The translations under genes and the position numbers were made by a program. DNA of 53,507 nt from Flammeovirgaceae bacterium UBA4465 (GTDB lineage: Bacteria > Bacteroidota > Bacteroidia > Cytophagales > Cyclobacteriaceae): positions 1 to 53,507 of the forward strand of contig CAJJBF010000011.1 in NCBI GenBank assembly GCA_905182375.1. Direction: 5' to 3'. The notes under the pieces are model-generated. The model ran no database searches. It was not told the origin of the DNA and saw only the letters and a list, made by a program, of their open reading frames with translations. Shown here one piece after another: positions 1 through 9,332 of the stretch. Position 1 is the first letter of the stretch, and every line of letters starts with the position of its first letter.

Positions 1-29
1 AGGGCGCATAATCATATGTGCCTTTTTTT
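1..29 (+). terminator. Intrinsic terminator of an upstream plus-strand gene
   Basis: A ten-base-pair hairpin (positions 1-10 with 15-24, two G-U pairs, loop ATCA) runs into seven T residues at 23-29. The T-run lies on the plus strand, so it would end a gene located left of the window and transcribed toward the HNH gene, which converges from the other strand and stops at 34. Seen in sequence; function inferred. Confidence 0.6.
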
Positions 30-33
30 ATGC

Positions 34-540
34 CTAACTATGTGATTTTGGTTCCAAAAAGGGAGCCCATTCGTTCTGCTTTTGATGATTTAGATTCTTT
101 AAAAACATAATAAAGGAAGGCTTTATTGGTTTTTTATAGAGTATTAAATCGGTCTCACTGATGAGCTTGTCTCCTTTTTTTGCGTTACAAGAAAGACATG
201 CAGTTACAAGATTTGTCCAAATAGATTTACCACCCCTCGATCTTGGAATGAGATGGTCAAGTGTTAAATCTTGGATTTGACCACAGTATTGACATTTATT
301 TTGATCTCTTTTAAAAATATTATGACGGTTCAAAATAACACTCCTGTAAGGTAAGTTGACATACCTGTTCAGTTTAATCACAGAGGGATAGGCATAGCTT
401 TGACTGATACTTCTTAAGACCCGACTTTTTGATTCGCTGACGAGTTCGGCTTTTGCATTAAAAATTAAAAGGAAGGCACGGTTTACATGACAGAGGGCCA
501 ACGGAGTAAAGTCTTGATTTAATACCAGTACCCCCATCAT
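34..540 (-). CDS. HNH endonuclease family protein
   Basis: A 168-residue protein with a C-terminal zinc-binding HNH nuclease fold. CxxC at residues 83-86 and CxxCN at 115-119 would bind structural zinc, and LDHLIPRSRGG at 94-104 is the His-containing catalytic strand. HNH proteins of this compact type are widespread in Bacteroidota; the target is unknown, and the family includes nicking and repair-type nucleases. I chose the ATG at 540 because it overlaps the smpB stop as TGATG, implying translational coupling; a TTG one codon upstream is less likely. It is the last gene of a minus-strand group tsaD-smpB-HNH. Family assignment is secure, biological role is not. Confidence 0.85.
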   Translation of the reverse strand: MMGVLVLNQDFTPLALCHVNRAFLLIFNAKAELVSESKSRVLRSISQSYAYPSVIKLNRYVNLPYRSVILNRHNIFKRDQNKCQYCGQIQDLTLDHLIPRSRGGKSIWTNLVTACLSCNAKKGDKLISETDLILYKKPIKPSFIMFLKNLNHQKQNEWAPFLEPKSHS

Positions 541-1010
541 CAAATAAGCTTAATTTGTTTTAATTCTCGGTCATGATCTTTTTTCTTCATGCTTTCCCTT
601 TTATCATGTAGCTTTTTTCCTTGCGCCAGGGCTATTTCGATTTTGGCTATTCCTCTTTTAATAACATATAATTTTGTGGGGATGATGGCTAATCCCTTTT
701 CCTCTGATTTGGCTTTAAATCTTTCAATTTCTTTTTTGCTCAGTAATAACTTTCTCTCTCGGGTAGGTTCATGGTTATAAATCGAGCTTTCTTTATAGAT
801 CGCAATATTCATAGATCGCACAAAAAGTTCTCCACGAATGACGATACAATGTGCTTCTTGCAGTGAAACTTTACCTTCCCTTATAGATTTTATTTCACTT
901 CCTTGTAACACAATACCGACTTCCAATTTTTCAATGATAATGTAGTTAAAGGATGCTTTCTTATTGCGAATAGAGATATTATCAGAAAATCGGGTTTTGT
1001 TATTTTTCAT
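540..1010 (-). CDS. smpB: SsrA-binding protein SmpB
   Basis: SmpB binds tmRNA and delivers it to stalled ribosomes for trans-translation. The 156-residue length is standard. The N-terminal part contains the conserved beta-barrel signature YIIIEKLEVGIVLQGSEIKS (about residues 23-42), followed by the EAHCIV strand. The C-terminal tail has LAQGKKLHDKRESMKKKD, the basic segment that folds in the ribosomal A site. The start codon at 1010 lies two bases after the tsaD stop and the stop overlaps the following HNH start, so the three genes look like one transcription unit. The partner ssrA RNA is not in this window. Confidence 0.97.
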   Translation of the reverse strand: MKNNKTRFSDNISIRNKKASFNYIIIEKLEVGIVLQGSEIKSIREGKVSLQEAHCIVIRGELFVRSMNIAIYKESSIYNHEPTRERKLLLSKKEIERFKAKSEEKGLAIIPTKLYVIKRGIAKIEIALAQGKKLHDKRESMKKKDHDRELKQIKLI

Positions 1011-1011
1011 T

Positions 1012-2016
1012 TTAAAAACTCATTCTAGGTTGGGGAGCATCTGTCAAATGGCCAAAAGATTTATTTTGAAAATAAAGATGACCTGAGATGGCCACCATGG
1101 CTGCATTGTCAGTGCAATATTCGAACTCCGGTATATAGCTCATCCATTGATGCTTTTGACTCAGTTGCTTAAGCTGGGTTCTTAACTCCTTATTCGCGGC
1201 AACTCCCCCTGCAATGGAAATTTGTCTTATACTGGTCTCCTCTGCTGCTAGTACTAATTTTTTCATGAGCATTGAAATGAGATGTTTTTGATAACTCGCG
1301 CAGATATCTGCTAAATTTTCCAGTATGAAATCAGGGTTATTTTTCAAATGGTCTCGAAGAAAATATAATAACGAAGTTTTAATTCCACTAAAGGAAAAAT
1401 CCAAACCTTTTATTTGAGATTCTGAAAATGAAAATTTTTGAGGATTACCAGATGCGGCATATTTATCTATTTTTGGGCCACCTGGATAGGGAAAGCCCAG
1501 TAATTTGGCACCTTTATCAAATGCTTCACCTACGGCATCATCAATGGTACTTCCCAATACGACCATGTCAATCGCACTATTTACCTTCACGATTTGGGTA
1601 TGACCACCACTCACAGTAAGGCAAATAAAGGGAAATATAGGTGTTGGTGTTTCAATAAAATGAGCCAAAATATGTGCCTTCATATGATTGACGTTGATAA
1701 TAGGGATGTCTAAGGCAAAAGCCAGACTCTTTGCGTAAGAATAACCCACCATGAGTGCTCCTAATAAGCCAGGTCCTTGGGTCACAGCAATGGCACTCAA
1801 ATCTGAAAATTTGACCTCTGCACCCCTCAGAGCTGATTCGACCACTAAGATTATATTTTTTTGATGTGCTCTAGAGGCTAATTCAGGCACTACACCTCCG
1901 TATTCTTCATGTATGGATTGCGTAGCGATGATATTATTCATTACTTTGCCATCAATACAAATAGAAGCAGATGTTTCGTCACATGAAGATTCAATACCAA
2001 GTATGATGGTTTTCAT
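1012..2016 (-). CDS. tsaD: tRNA N6-adenosine threonylcarbamoyltransferase TsaD
   Basis: TsaD transfers the threonylcarbamoyl group to A37 of tRNAs that read ANN codons, working with TsaB and TsaE. At 334 residues it is full length. The metal-binding HMKAH motif has His111 and His115 at the canonical positions, SGGHT follows, and the ASKHA-fold phosphate-binding segments (GIESSCDET at 7-15, the DDAVGEAFDKGAKLLG segment, and SIAGGVAANKELR) are intact. The ATG at 2016 is only 14 bases from the divergent tamB start, so the promoters must overlap or be shared. The tsaD / tamB divergent pair is a common Bacteroidota arrangement. Confidence 0.97.
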   Translation of the reverse strand: MKTIILGIESSCDETSASICIDGKVMNNIIATQSIHEEYGGVVPELASRAHQKNIILVVESALRGAEVKFSDLSAIAVTQGPGLLGALMVGYSYAKSLAFALDIPIINVNHMKAHILAHFIETPTPIFPFICLTVSGGHTQIVKVNSAIDMVVLGSTIDDAVGEAFDKGAKLLGFPYPGGPKIDKYAASGNPQKFSFSESQIKGLDFSFSGIKTSLLYFLRDHLKNNPDFILENLADICASYQKHLISMLMKKLVLAAEETSIRQISIAGGVAANKELRTQLKQLSQKHQWMSYIPEFEYCTDNAAMVAISGHLYFQNKSFGHLTDAPQPRMSF

Positions 2017-2030
2017 TTATATATTCCTGA

Positions 2031-5000
2031 TTGAGTTTGAAAATTAGCCCAGCAAATATAGTTAGATCCCTCCTAAGATATTTGTTATATGGGTTAGGTT
2101 TACTTTCATTTCTTTTGATCACGTCAACTATCTTTCTGCAGTTTTCTAATGTGCAAGAAAACTTAGTAAGGTCGTTTATAGCCGATTTGTCACAAAAGAG
2201 TCGCTATCCCATTAAAATTGAGGCTATAAATATTGATTTGTGGGATCGATCTAATATCTCCCATATCCAGGTTTTTGACTTAAATCAAAACCTTATGCTG
2301 TCATTTGATGACGTAGAAATAGATTTTAATTTAATTGATTTGTTTCGAAAGGGATCCTTCAGTTTAGCGCATATTGATTTTGATAAAACTAGGATTAATC
2401 TTACGAGAAATAAAGAATCAGGTGTGATCAATTTGCAATCCTTCTTGGCGGCCTTGAAGTCCGATGATAAGGTTATTCAGAGTGAGCAAATATTGCATAT
2501 TGGAAGTGTAGCATTTAAAGATTTACAGCTTAATTGGGACGATCATCTTTTAACCCAGCAGATGCTATTCTCGTCTCCCTTTAGCCTAAACATAAGTGAT
2601 CTGAGGTTGATAGATATTATGGCGTCTGCTGATAGTATCGGTTTTTATATGGATACGTTAAAAGCTGATTCATCTGCTTTTTCAAGTTCTTCAATTTCGG
2701 ATTTTAAGGGTTTTTTTGGTTTTACTCAAGATCAAGTTGACCTCGCTGGAATCCATTTAAAATGTGGAAAAACAGAGATTAATAGCGAGGTCAACTTGAG
2801 ATTGATTCATGGAGATTGGACTTCGTTCAACAAGGATAGCGTTTTTATAGAGATGACTTTGAGCCCCTCTCTAATAGACACCAAAGATCTAAATTCTGAG
2901 CTGAAAAAGCTTCTAAAGGACCGCAGAAGCATTTCTTTAGAGATGCAGATGAAAGGTTATTTGAATGAGCTTCAACTCTCAAGTCTTTCTGGAACATTGG
3001 AAACAGGGAGTCTATTGAAGGCTCGGGGTACTATCAATGGGATGGGTGGTGTTGATTCTGCGATTTTAACATTAGATCTTCTCGATTCTTATTGGGTTCA
3101 AGAAGATGTAAGAGGCTATCTTAAAGGTTACCATTATGGACCACTTCGCTTTGCCGGTAGGATTCAGGGCAATAAAGATGAAATGTTGATTCAAGGCAAG
3201 GGAATTAATGAACATGGAAACATAGATCTTGATCTTAATATGAGAGATCTTTCTAGTCCTGAAAATATTTGCTATCAGGGGAAGGTTGATTTTGATAATG
3301 TTCAATTGGGTAAGATACTAGATGATTCAAGATTAGGAAAGAGCCGTGGAAGATTGAAATTTCAAGGATCCGGTATTAATTCTCAGACGATGAATTTAAA
3401 TTTACTCATTCAATTAGAAAATTTCATTTTTTTAAATAAGGCCTATCAAAATATAGGAGTAGTTTTAAATAAAGAATCAGAGAATTACCAGTTCAGCTTT
3501 AGTACTGATGATAAGGACTTGAAAATGGCGGGTGAGGGAGTGTATCTGTATCAGAAGTCTCCCCAACTTGAGGCAGATTTTGTAATCAATTATGCAAATT
3601 TGAAAGCGATGAATTTTTCCGATGATACCTCAGCACTCTCATTAAATGCTAAAATTAATATCAAGGATATTCAAAATACTGGCTTAATAGGGACTTTCGT
3701 TTTGAATGATATCCAAACATTGATTAAGGGGGAGAGAATGATTTTTGATACAATTTATATATCAATAGATACGACTGAGGCGGAAAGAGTAAAAATTGAA
3801 AACTCAATTTTTACTCTGTCTGCCTCTGGTAATTTCCCAATATACACCGTTATTTCTGATATGATATCTGAGGTTCGTTTTTATAAAAACCAACTAATAT
3901 TTAATGAGAAAAATTTAAGGCCGCCTCCATTAAGTACTTATGAAATTAAATTGGAAGTAGCCCTAGAGGATATGGGTCTTCTAGGAAGGCTGACTGAAAT
4001 GGATCAGGAACTAGGGGGAAGTTTGAGTATTGATTTAACCTACCAAAGGGGGCTTTCTTTTTCTGGAAATATTTCCACCGAATTATTCCAACTAGAGACT
4101 CTTAAATTTCTGAATAATCAAATGGAATTTGACTTCGAGAGAAATGAGAGGAATCATATTGATGGTGAAGTGATATTGTCTTCAAAAAAGCAGAAATGGC
4201 CCCGTTTCTCAGAAACATCTGATCTTAATATTTCATTAAGGTTAAATTCGGATACCTTAACAGGAGGTATAAGGATAGCGCAACCATCGAAAAACTCATC
4301 TTTGAGTATGAATACGGAATCTATTTTTGGAGGGGACGAAATAGCTATTAAATTTTTAACTTCGGAGCTCAAGTGGCTAGACAAGACTTGGAAAGTCAAT
4401 AAAGAAAATCAAATTATCATTACCAAAGAGCGACTCTGGCTCAAAAATATCGAAATTTCTCATGATCTTGATTTTATAGGGTTAGAAGGCGTAATATCAA
4501 ATGATCAATCCTCTAAACTTTACTTTGAAATAGCACATTTTGATTTGCAAAATTTAGCTTCTGTTTTGCCTCATAAGTGGGAGGGTATATTGTCATCCAA
4601 CGGAAAAATAGAGCAATTGAGCCTTGAACAGCCATGGCATATAGATGGTCAAATCAATATATTAGGATTCCAATTTGAAGAGGTTGGAATTGGTGATTTG
4701 GAGGGAGTTATTGATTGGAGACCACGTGAGAATGGATTGTATACTGATATTAAAATAAGATCTGATTCAACTGAAAAGGGGAGGTTCTTTGGTTATGTCT
4801 TTCCTAGTAATCAAGAGGGTCAAATTGATTTGAATGCAGAATTTAAGGGAATGCGAATTAATTGGTTAGCACCATTATTTCAAAAGAAGATTTCAGGTCT
4901 CGATGGGTATGCTTCAGGAAAATTAAGAATTCAGGGCCCTATCTTTAATCCTAAAATTAATGGGCAGGCTACTTTGTATAAGGGAGTAGCTACGGTCGAT

Positions 5001-6419
5001 TATTTGAATACTGATTATAAATTTTATGGAACCACTCAATTTGATCAAAACATAATTTATTTTGATCAAATCGAAATATTTGACAGGTTTGGATCTCAAG
5101 GCTTTGTCAAGGGCCAAGTCACACACGAAAACATGAAAGGTAAGACTTTAGATGTGAAAATAGACTTTCTTAATTTAGAACTTTTAAACACAAGCGGCAA
5201 TCAAAACCCCCTCTATTATGGTAATGCCTTTGGTAGTGGAGATGTACGCATAAGTGGGCCATTTAATAATCTAATTTTCGATGCAAATATTCAAACAGAT
5301 GAAAAAACGCGTCTTAAAATACCTATTGAAGATCAAATGAACTTTGAAAAACAAGATTATATCGTTTTCGTGAAACAATCAAATACCATTACTTCATCTA
5401 GTGATGTTGTAAAACCAAAAAATAGTAATCGTGGTTTTCAGGTAAATATGAATCTAGAGATCACTCGAGATACATATGGGGAGCTTATTTTTAATGAACA
5501 AACGGGAGATATCATCAGAGGTAAAGGACAAGGAAATTTGCAGTTAAGTGTTAATTCTGATGGTCAATTTGAAGTTTTTGGTCAATTTGAAGTGCTGGAG
5601 GGGGCTTACAATTGGACTTCAAATGTCTTAAATAAAGAATTTAAGATTCAACCGGGAGGGATGGTTTCTTTTTTTGGAGATCCGTATCAAGGGATTATGT
5701 CCTTAGAGGCCAATTATAGGCAATTGGTAGATCTTTCATCTTGGGCAGGCCAATCTAATAACTTTGGTAAAAAAAGTCCCATATTGGTCGTTCTTAAGCT
5801 TAATGGGCCTGTAGTTAATCCTGAGATTGATTTTGAACTTAAGTTTGAAGAAAACAGTACCATATCGAATAGTGATACCGATTGGTATGATATCCTCACG
5901 GCCATTAATTCAAATGAGCAAGAGTTGAAGCGTCAAGTCTTTAGTTTGCTGATTTTGAGACAATTATCACCTAGTAATCAACTCCCTACCTCTGGACAAA
6001 TAGGGCAAGGTTTTGGAAATAGTGTCAGTGAATTCATTAGTAACCAATTGAGTTATTGGCTGAATCAGGTCGATGATAACCTTGAAGTAAGTGTGGATTT
6101 ATTAGGTCTAGATGAATCGGCTGCCGAGACGGTTGAGTTGAGATTGGCCTATACTTTTTTAGAGGGACGCTTACGTTTGGCCGGAGCAAGTGCGGTAAAC
6201 AACACTCAAAATCAATCGAGTGCTACTAACAATATTATAGGAGATATGTCTTTTGATTATTTCTTGACTGAAGATGGAAGACTAAGGTTGAAAATCTTCC
6301 GACAAAACAATCCCTATAATTATGCAAATGAGAGTTCAGCGGAGGGGGGTATTAGTTTGCAATATGTGAAATCATTCGATAAGCTGAGAGATTTATTTAT
6401 GAATGATACTAAAAAATAA
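2031..6419 (+). CDS. tamB: Translocation/assembly module TamB (DUF490 family)
   Basis: A 1462-residue inner-membrane-anchored, periplasm-spanning protein of the TamB/AsmA-like superfamily, which takes part in outer-membrane protein assembly or bridging lipid transport with a BamA-family partner. A single transmembrane segment lies at residues 14-35; the long middle consists of beta-strand repeats; the C-terminal 350 residues form the conserved DUF490 domain ending in a GDMSFDYFLTEDGRLRLKIF segment. No ATG is available near the N-terminal membrane segment; the only sensible start is TTG at 2031, 14 bases from the divergent tsaD start. The frame is intact over 4.4 kb, unlike many shorter genes here. 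No TamA-like partner is adjacent. Confidence 0.93.
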   Translation: MSLKISPANIVRSLLRYLLYGLGLLSFLLITSTIFLQFSNVQENLVRSFIADLSQKSRYPIKIEAINIDLWDRSNISHIQVFDLNQNLMLSFDDVEIDFNLIDLFRKGSFSLAHIDFDKTRINLTRNKESGVINLQSFLAALKSDDKVIQSEQILHIGSVAFKDLQLNWDDHLLTQQMLFSSPFSLNISDLRLIDIMASADSIGFYMDTLKADSSAFSSSSISDFKGFFGFTQDQVDLAGIHLKCGKTEINSEVNLRLIHGDWTSFNKDSVFIEMTLSPSLIDTKDLNSELKKLLKDRRSISLEMQMKGYLNELQLSSLSGTLETGSLLKARGTINGMGGVDSAILTLDLLDSYWVQEDVRGYLKGYHYGPLRFAGRIQGNKDEMLIQGKGINEHGNIDLDLNMRDLSSPENICYQGKVDFDNVQLGKILDDSRLGKSRGRLKFQGSGINSQTMNLNLLIQLENFIFLNKAYQNIGVVLNKESENYQFSFSTDDKDLKMAGEGVYLYQKSPQLEADFVINYANLKAMNFSDDTSALSLNAKINIKDIQNTGLIGTFVLNDIQTLIKGERMIFDTIYISIDTTEAERVKIENSIFTLSASGNFPIYTVISDMISEVRFYKNQLIFNEKNLRPPPLSTYEIKLEVALEDMGLLGRLTEMDQELGGSLSIDLTYQRGLSFSGNISTELFQLETLKFLNNQMEFDFERNERNHIDGEVILSSKKQKWPRFSETSDLNISLRLNSDTLTGGIRIAQPSKNSSLSMNTESIFGGDEIAIKFLTSELKWLDKTWKVNKENQIIITKERLWLKNIEISHDLDFIGLEGVISNDQSSKLYFEIAHFDLQNLASVLPHKWEGILSSNGKIEQLSLEQPWHIDGQINILGFQFEEVGIGDLEGVIDWRPRENGLYTDIKIRSDSTEKGRFFGYVFPSNQEGQIDLNAEFKGMRINWLAPLFQKKISGLDGYASGKLRIQGPIFNPKINGQATLYKGVATVDYLNTDYKFYGTTQFDQNIIYFDQIEIFDRFGSQGFVKGQVTHENMKGKTLDVKIDFLNLELLNTSGNQNPLYYGNAFGSGDVRISGPFNNLIFDANIQTDEKTRLKIPIEDQMNFEKQDYIVFVKQSNTITSSSDVVKPKNSNRGFQVNMNLEITRDTYGELIFNEQTGDIIRGKGQGNLQLSVNSDGQFEVFGQFEVLEGAYNWTSNVLNKEFKIQPGGMVSFFGDPYQGIMSLEANYRQLVDLSSWAGQSNNFGKKSPILVVLKLNGPVVNPEIDFELKFEENSTISNSDTDWYDILTAINSNEQELKRQVFSLLILRQLSPSNQLPTSGQIGQGFGNSVSEFISNQLSYWLNQVDDNLEVSVDLLGLDESAAETVELRLAYTFLEGRLRLAGASAVNNTQNQSSATNNIIGDMSFDYFLTEDGRLRLKIFRQNNPYNYANESSAEGGISLQYVKSFDKLRDLFMNDTKK

Positions 6420-6420
6420 T

Positions 6421-6447
6421 CTCCAATTTCTGGAGGTCATCTTTTTT
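6421..6447 (+). terminator. Probable terminator after tamB
   Basis: CTCCA at 6421-6425 pairs with TGGAG at 6431-6435 around a five-base loop, and a run of six T follows at 6442-6447. It begins right after the tamB stop and precedes rnpB, so it could separate the two transcripts. The stem is short and the T-run is seven bases away, so this is only moderately supported. Confidence 0.4.
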
Positions 6448-6489
6448 AGATTAGATTTAAAAAACGGAGCCATAATCGTTAAGTTTGTA

Positions 6490-6850
6490 GAGCAAGCGAG
6501 CTCATCGCCTCAATATTGAGGAGGAAAGTCCGGGCAGCACAGAGTACCGTACTTCTTAATTGGAAGTCTTTTTTTTAAAGGAGATAGTGCAACAGAAAAT
6601 ATACCGTCTTGATTTTTTCGAGATAAGGGTGAAAAGGTGAGGTAAGAGCTCACCGGTCTCAGCGTGAGTTGAGGCGCATTGTAAACCTTACGGGCTGAAA
6701 GGTCAAATAGATCTTGCGATCAAGAGTTACTCGCTCATGCAAGAAGGGTAGACCGTTCGATTCCAATGGTAATTTTGGAACTAGATAAATGATGGGACAG
6801 TATTAAGAATTATCTTAATAGAGTACAGAACCCGGCTTATTTGCTTGTTT
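6490..6850 (+). ncRNA. rnpB: RNase P RNA, bacterial class A
   Basis: The catalytic RNA that removes 5' leaders from tRNA precursors. The universally conserved P4-region strand GAGGAAAGTCCGGGC occurs at 6521-6535 and its 3' partner ACAGAACCCGGCTTAT at 6825-6840. CAAGCGA at 6493-6499 pairs with TTGCTTG at 6841-6847 to close the molecule (P1), and CCTCAA/TTGAGG just before the P4 strand forms the P3-like hairpin. The span of about 360 nt fits Bacteroidota RNase P RNAs. The exact ends are estimated from the P1 pairing. It lies between tamB and the response regulator, reading the same way. Confidence 0.95.
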
Positions 6851-6868
6851 AATTTTAATTGAATTAAT

Positions 6869-8044
6869 ATGTCTCATATTTTAGTTGTTGATGATGAAAA
6901 GAGTATTAGAGATACTTTAATTGAAATTCTTGAATTTGAAGGTTATAAGATAGGACAGGCAGGCGATGGTGAGGCAGGCCTGGCTTATTTAAAGCAACAT
7001 CAAGTTGATTTGGTCCTTTGTGATGTTAAAATGCCTAAAATGGATGGTATTCAACTTCTTGAGTCAGCAAATTTAGACGGGATATCAGCTCCTTTTATTA
7101 TGATAACTGCTCAAGGGACCATTGCAACTGCTGTTGAGGCGACTAAAAAAGGAGCTTTTGACTTTATTGAAAAGCCCCCAGATCTCAACCGATTATTGAT
7201 AACCATTAAAAATGCCCTTGACAAAAGCCATTTAATTCAGGAGACCAAGGTGCTGAAAAATAAAATCAACGGAACGATAGAGATGATCGGTGACTCATCC
7301 GAAATTAATGGTGTTAAATCCGTGATTGAAAAAGTAGCTCCTACCCAAGCAAGAGTATTAATTACAGGTGAAAATGGTACAGGAAAGGAATTAGTAGCAA
7401 AATGGTTACATGAAAAAAGTGATCGATCAAATAAGCGTTTAATTGAAGTAAACTGCGCTGCTATTCCTTCAGAGTTACTTGAGAGTGAATTATTTGGTCA
7501 TGAAAAAGGAGCTTTCACCTCTGCAAACAAGCAACGTATAGGGAAATTTGAACAAGCCCATTACGGGACTTTATTTCTAGATGAGATTGGCGATATGAGT
7601 TTAGCTGCCCAAGCGAAAGCACTTCGGGCGCTTCAAGAAAATCAAATCACAAGAGTAGGTGGAGAGAAGTTGATTAAGGTGGATGTGAGAATTGTAGCGG
7701 CGACCAATAAAGATTTGAAAAAGGAGATTGCTTCTGGCAATTTTAGAGAAGATTTGTATCATCGACTCAGTGTTATTTTGATCGAGGTACCCCCACTGCG
7801 AGAGCGATCTCAAGACATAGCCCTTTTGACAGATTATTTTTTAAAAGAAATATGCAGCAACTATGGAATGCCTTTAAAACTAATTAAATTGGATGCACGT
7901 AAGTTATTCACCAGCTATATGTGGCCTGGTAATATAAGAGAGTTAAGGAATGTGATTGAACGATTGGTAATACTATGCGAAAAGGAAATTTCAGCCAAAG
8001 ACATTGAACTCCATACCAATATGAGGAATACTATTAAGCCTTAG
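6869..8044 (+). CDS. Sigma-54-type response regulator lacking a DNA-binding domain
   Basis: NtrC-family protein of 391 residues. Receiver domain at about 1-115, with phospho-acceptor Asp52, acidic pair Asp8-Asp9, Thr80 and Lys102. AAA+ domain at about 138-365, with Walker A GENGTGKE at 167-174 and Walker B LFLDEIGD at 235-242. The sigma-54 contact loop reads GAFTSA (214-219) rather than the canonical GAFTGA. The protein ends about 20 residues after the WPGNIRELRNVIERL segment, so the usual Fis-type helix-turn-helix is missing, and no HTH is seen downstream in another frame. It may act without DNA binding or through a partner. No histidine kinase is adjacent. ATG at 6869 follows rnpB by about 20 bases. 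Confidence 0.9.
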   Translation: MSHILVVDDEKSIRDTLIEILEFEGYKIGQAGDGEAGLAYLKQHQVDLVLCDVKMPKMDGIQLLESANLDGISAPFIMITAQGTIATAVEATKKGAFDFIEKPPDLNRLLITIKNALDKSHLIQETKVLKNKINGTIEMIGDSSEINGVKSVIEKVAPTQARVLITGENGTGKELVAKWLHEKSDRSNKRLIEVNCAAIPSELLESELFGHEKGAFTSANKQRIGKFEQAHYGTLFLDEIGDMSLAAQAKALRALQENQITRVGGEKLIKVDVRIVAATNKDLKKEIASGNFREDLYHRLSVILIEVPPLRERSQDIALLTDYFLKEICSNYGMPLKLIKLDARKLFTSYMWPGNIRELRNVIERLVILCEKEISAKDIELHTNMRNTIKP

Positions 8045-8159
8045 CTAAATCTGTATGCTCAACATTTACCGTATCTACTTGCGAGTACGTAGGGCATAAT
8101 TTTTGAGTACAAGAACTCATAGCACCCAAAATAAAACTTATTAATAAAAACTTTTTCAT
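8034..8159 (-). CDS. Small lipoprotein, 41 residues
   Basis: A short reading frame on the minus strand beginning MKKFLLISFILGAMSSCTQK. The first 17 residues form a lipoprotein signal peptide with a lipobox-like MSSC, so the mature lipid-anchored peptide would be about 25 residues, starting CTQKLCPTYS and containing a second cysteine. It overlaps the end of the response-regulator gene by 11 bases in convergent orientation. A KLCPTYS-type motif occurs, to my memory, in other tiny Bacteroidota lipoproteins, which supports it being real. Function unknown; too short for ordinary gene callers. Confidence 0.65.
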   Translation of the reverse strand: MKKFLLISFILGAMSSCTQKLCPTYSQVDTVNVEHTDLAKA

Positions 8160-8271
8160 TATGTTTTATAATTTACAATGTGAAGTTATTTTATTTTTTT
8201 GAGAAATTTCATTTTTCAGGATTAAATTTATTTGCACTCGGTTATTTTTTGTCAAAAAAAAACGATGGAAT

Positions 8272-9241
8272 TTAGAATAATTGGTTGCACCCTCTGATCT
8301 CGCTATCATCAAAACGACCCATTACTTTAAATTTATAGTCATCCACTTTTCTACCCAGGTCTTTGGTTTCAATAAAGGCACAAGTACTGATATTGGCTAA
8401 ATCAATGATATTGATACCTCCTGTCATATCCTTTTTGGTAAAGGTAAAAGGATCATTGATGTCTCGAATCAAACACTTTGCCCATGCAGGAAACATTAAG
8501 TTTCCATTTTCCTTTGCATAGGCTTGCGAATAGAGTTCGGTCATTCCATATTCTGTAAATAGGCTTTTAGGATGGAATCCTTGATCTATCATATGATGCA
8601 GTTGTTCTCTAACTATTTCTTTTTTCCGACCTTTCATTCCTCCTGTTTCCATTATAGATAAGTTTTTACTGCTCGGTTTTTTAGCTGCAAAGTCTAATAA
8701 TGCATAACTCACACCAATGAGAGTTTTTTTTGTGACATCATTCAATATATGACCCATATTTTGGTCGTCTATATTGATGTATCTTGATCCATTTTGAGCA
8801 TGAGTAAGGAAGTGATTTACCATTTCGATCAGCGAAGAATGACCCTGATCTAAATAGGAGGGAAGAAGGGCTAGAATGATCTGTTGATCCAATGGGCCAT
8901 AAAACTGCTCATACGCTTTTTTGGTCATTTGATGGAAAAAGTCAAGGTCACGCACCAAATTTTTGCTTTTTTCCCCTTGCGTGGTACCACTAGAAATAAA
9001 TACTTTTTCAGGGTTCCATTGCTCTGATTTTATTTCATTCTTTTTGAAAAATTCAATAGGTAAAAATGGAATATCCTCGATCTGCAGAATTTTAATCTTT
9101 TCTATTTTTAAATGGGTGTTTACAAAACACTGCATTTTTGTTGGTATGGTACTGATAATCAAACAATGCGAGACTTCGGTCGCTGAAGTTATCTTCTGTA
9201 ATATCTAAAATGGTATTTTTGAAGTCTTGATAAAAACTCAT
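8272..9241 (-). pseudogene. LuxE-like acyl-protein synthetase, frameshifted near the N-terminus
   Basis: Member of the ANL-related LuxE acyl-protein synthetase family (Bacteroidota acyltransferase of about 320 residues); substrate unknown. The main frame carries IPFLPIEFFK, the ATP-binding loop FISSGTTQGEKS, GMKGRKKE, the TEYGMTELYSQ motif and a C-terminal MGRFDDSEIRGCNQLF. That frame has no ATG near its beginning. The natural N-terminus, MSFYQDFKNTILDI, starts at ATG 9241 in another frame and joins at about 9124-9127, where one base too many in a run of four T (coding strand) breaks the frame. Removing it gives a continuous protein of about 322 residues. Everything else is conserved, so a sequencing indel is as likely as a real mutation. 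Confidence 0.8.
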
Positions 9242-9314
9242 ATAATGAATTAATTATTTAGTTATAACAAAGCGTAAAGATAGAATTACCTTCGGTTAAA
9301 TAGGTAAATACCTT

Positions 9315-9323
9315 TACTTTTGC
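9315..9323 (+). promoter_or_regulatory. Candidate Bacteroidota -7 promoter element
   Basis: TACTTTTGC matches the Bacteroidota sigma-A -7 consensus TAnnTTTG. It ends only ten bases before the ATG at 9333, which would give an almost leaderless transcript. No strong -33 TTTG is seen at the expected distance; TTCG lies about 22 bases upstream. Motif match only. Confidence 0.35.
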
Positions 9324-9332
9324 CTGTATAAA

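Noticed and set aside
6740..6780. A GTTCGATTC sequence resembling a tRNA T-loop
   Set aside because: It lies inside the RNase P RNA, with no acceptor or anticodon stem around it. No tRNA was found elsewhere in the window.
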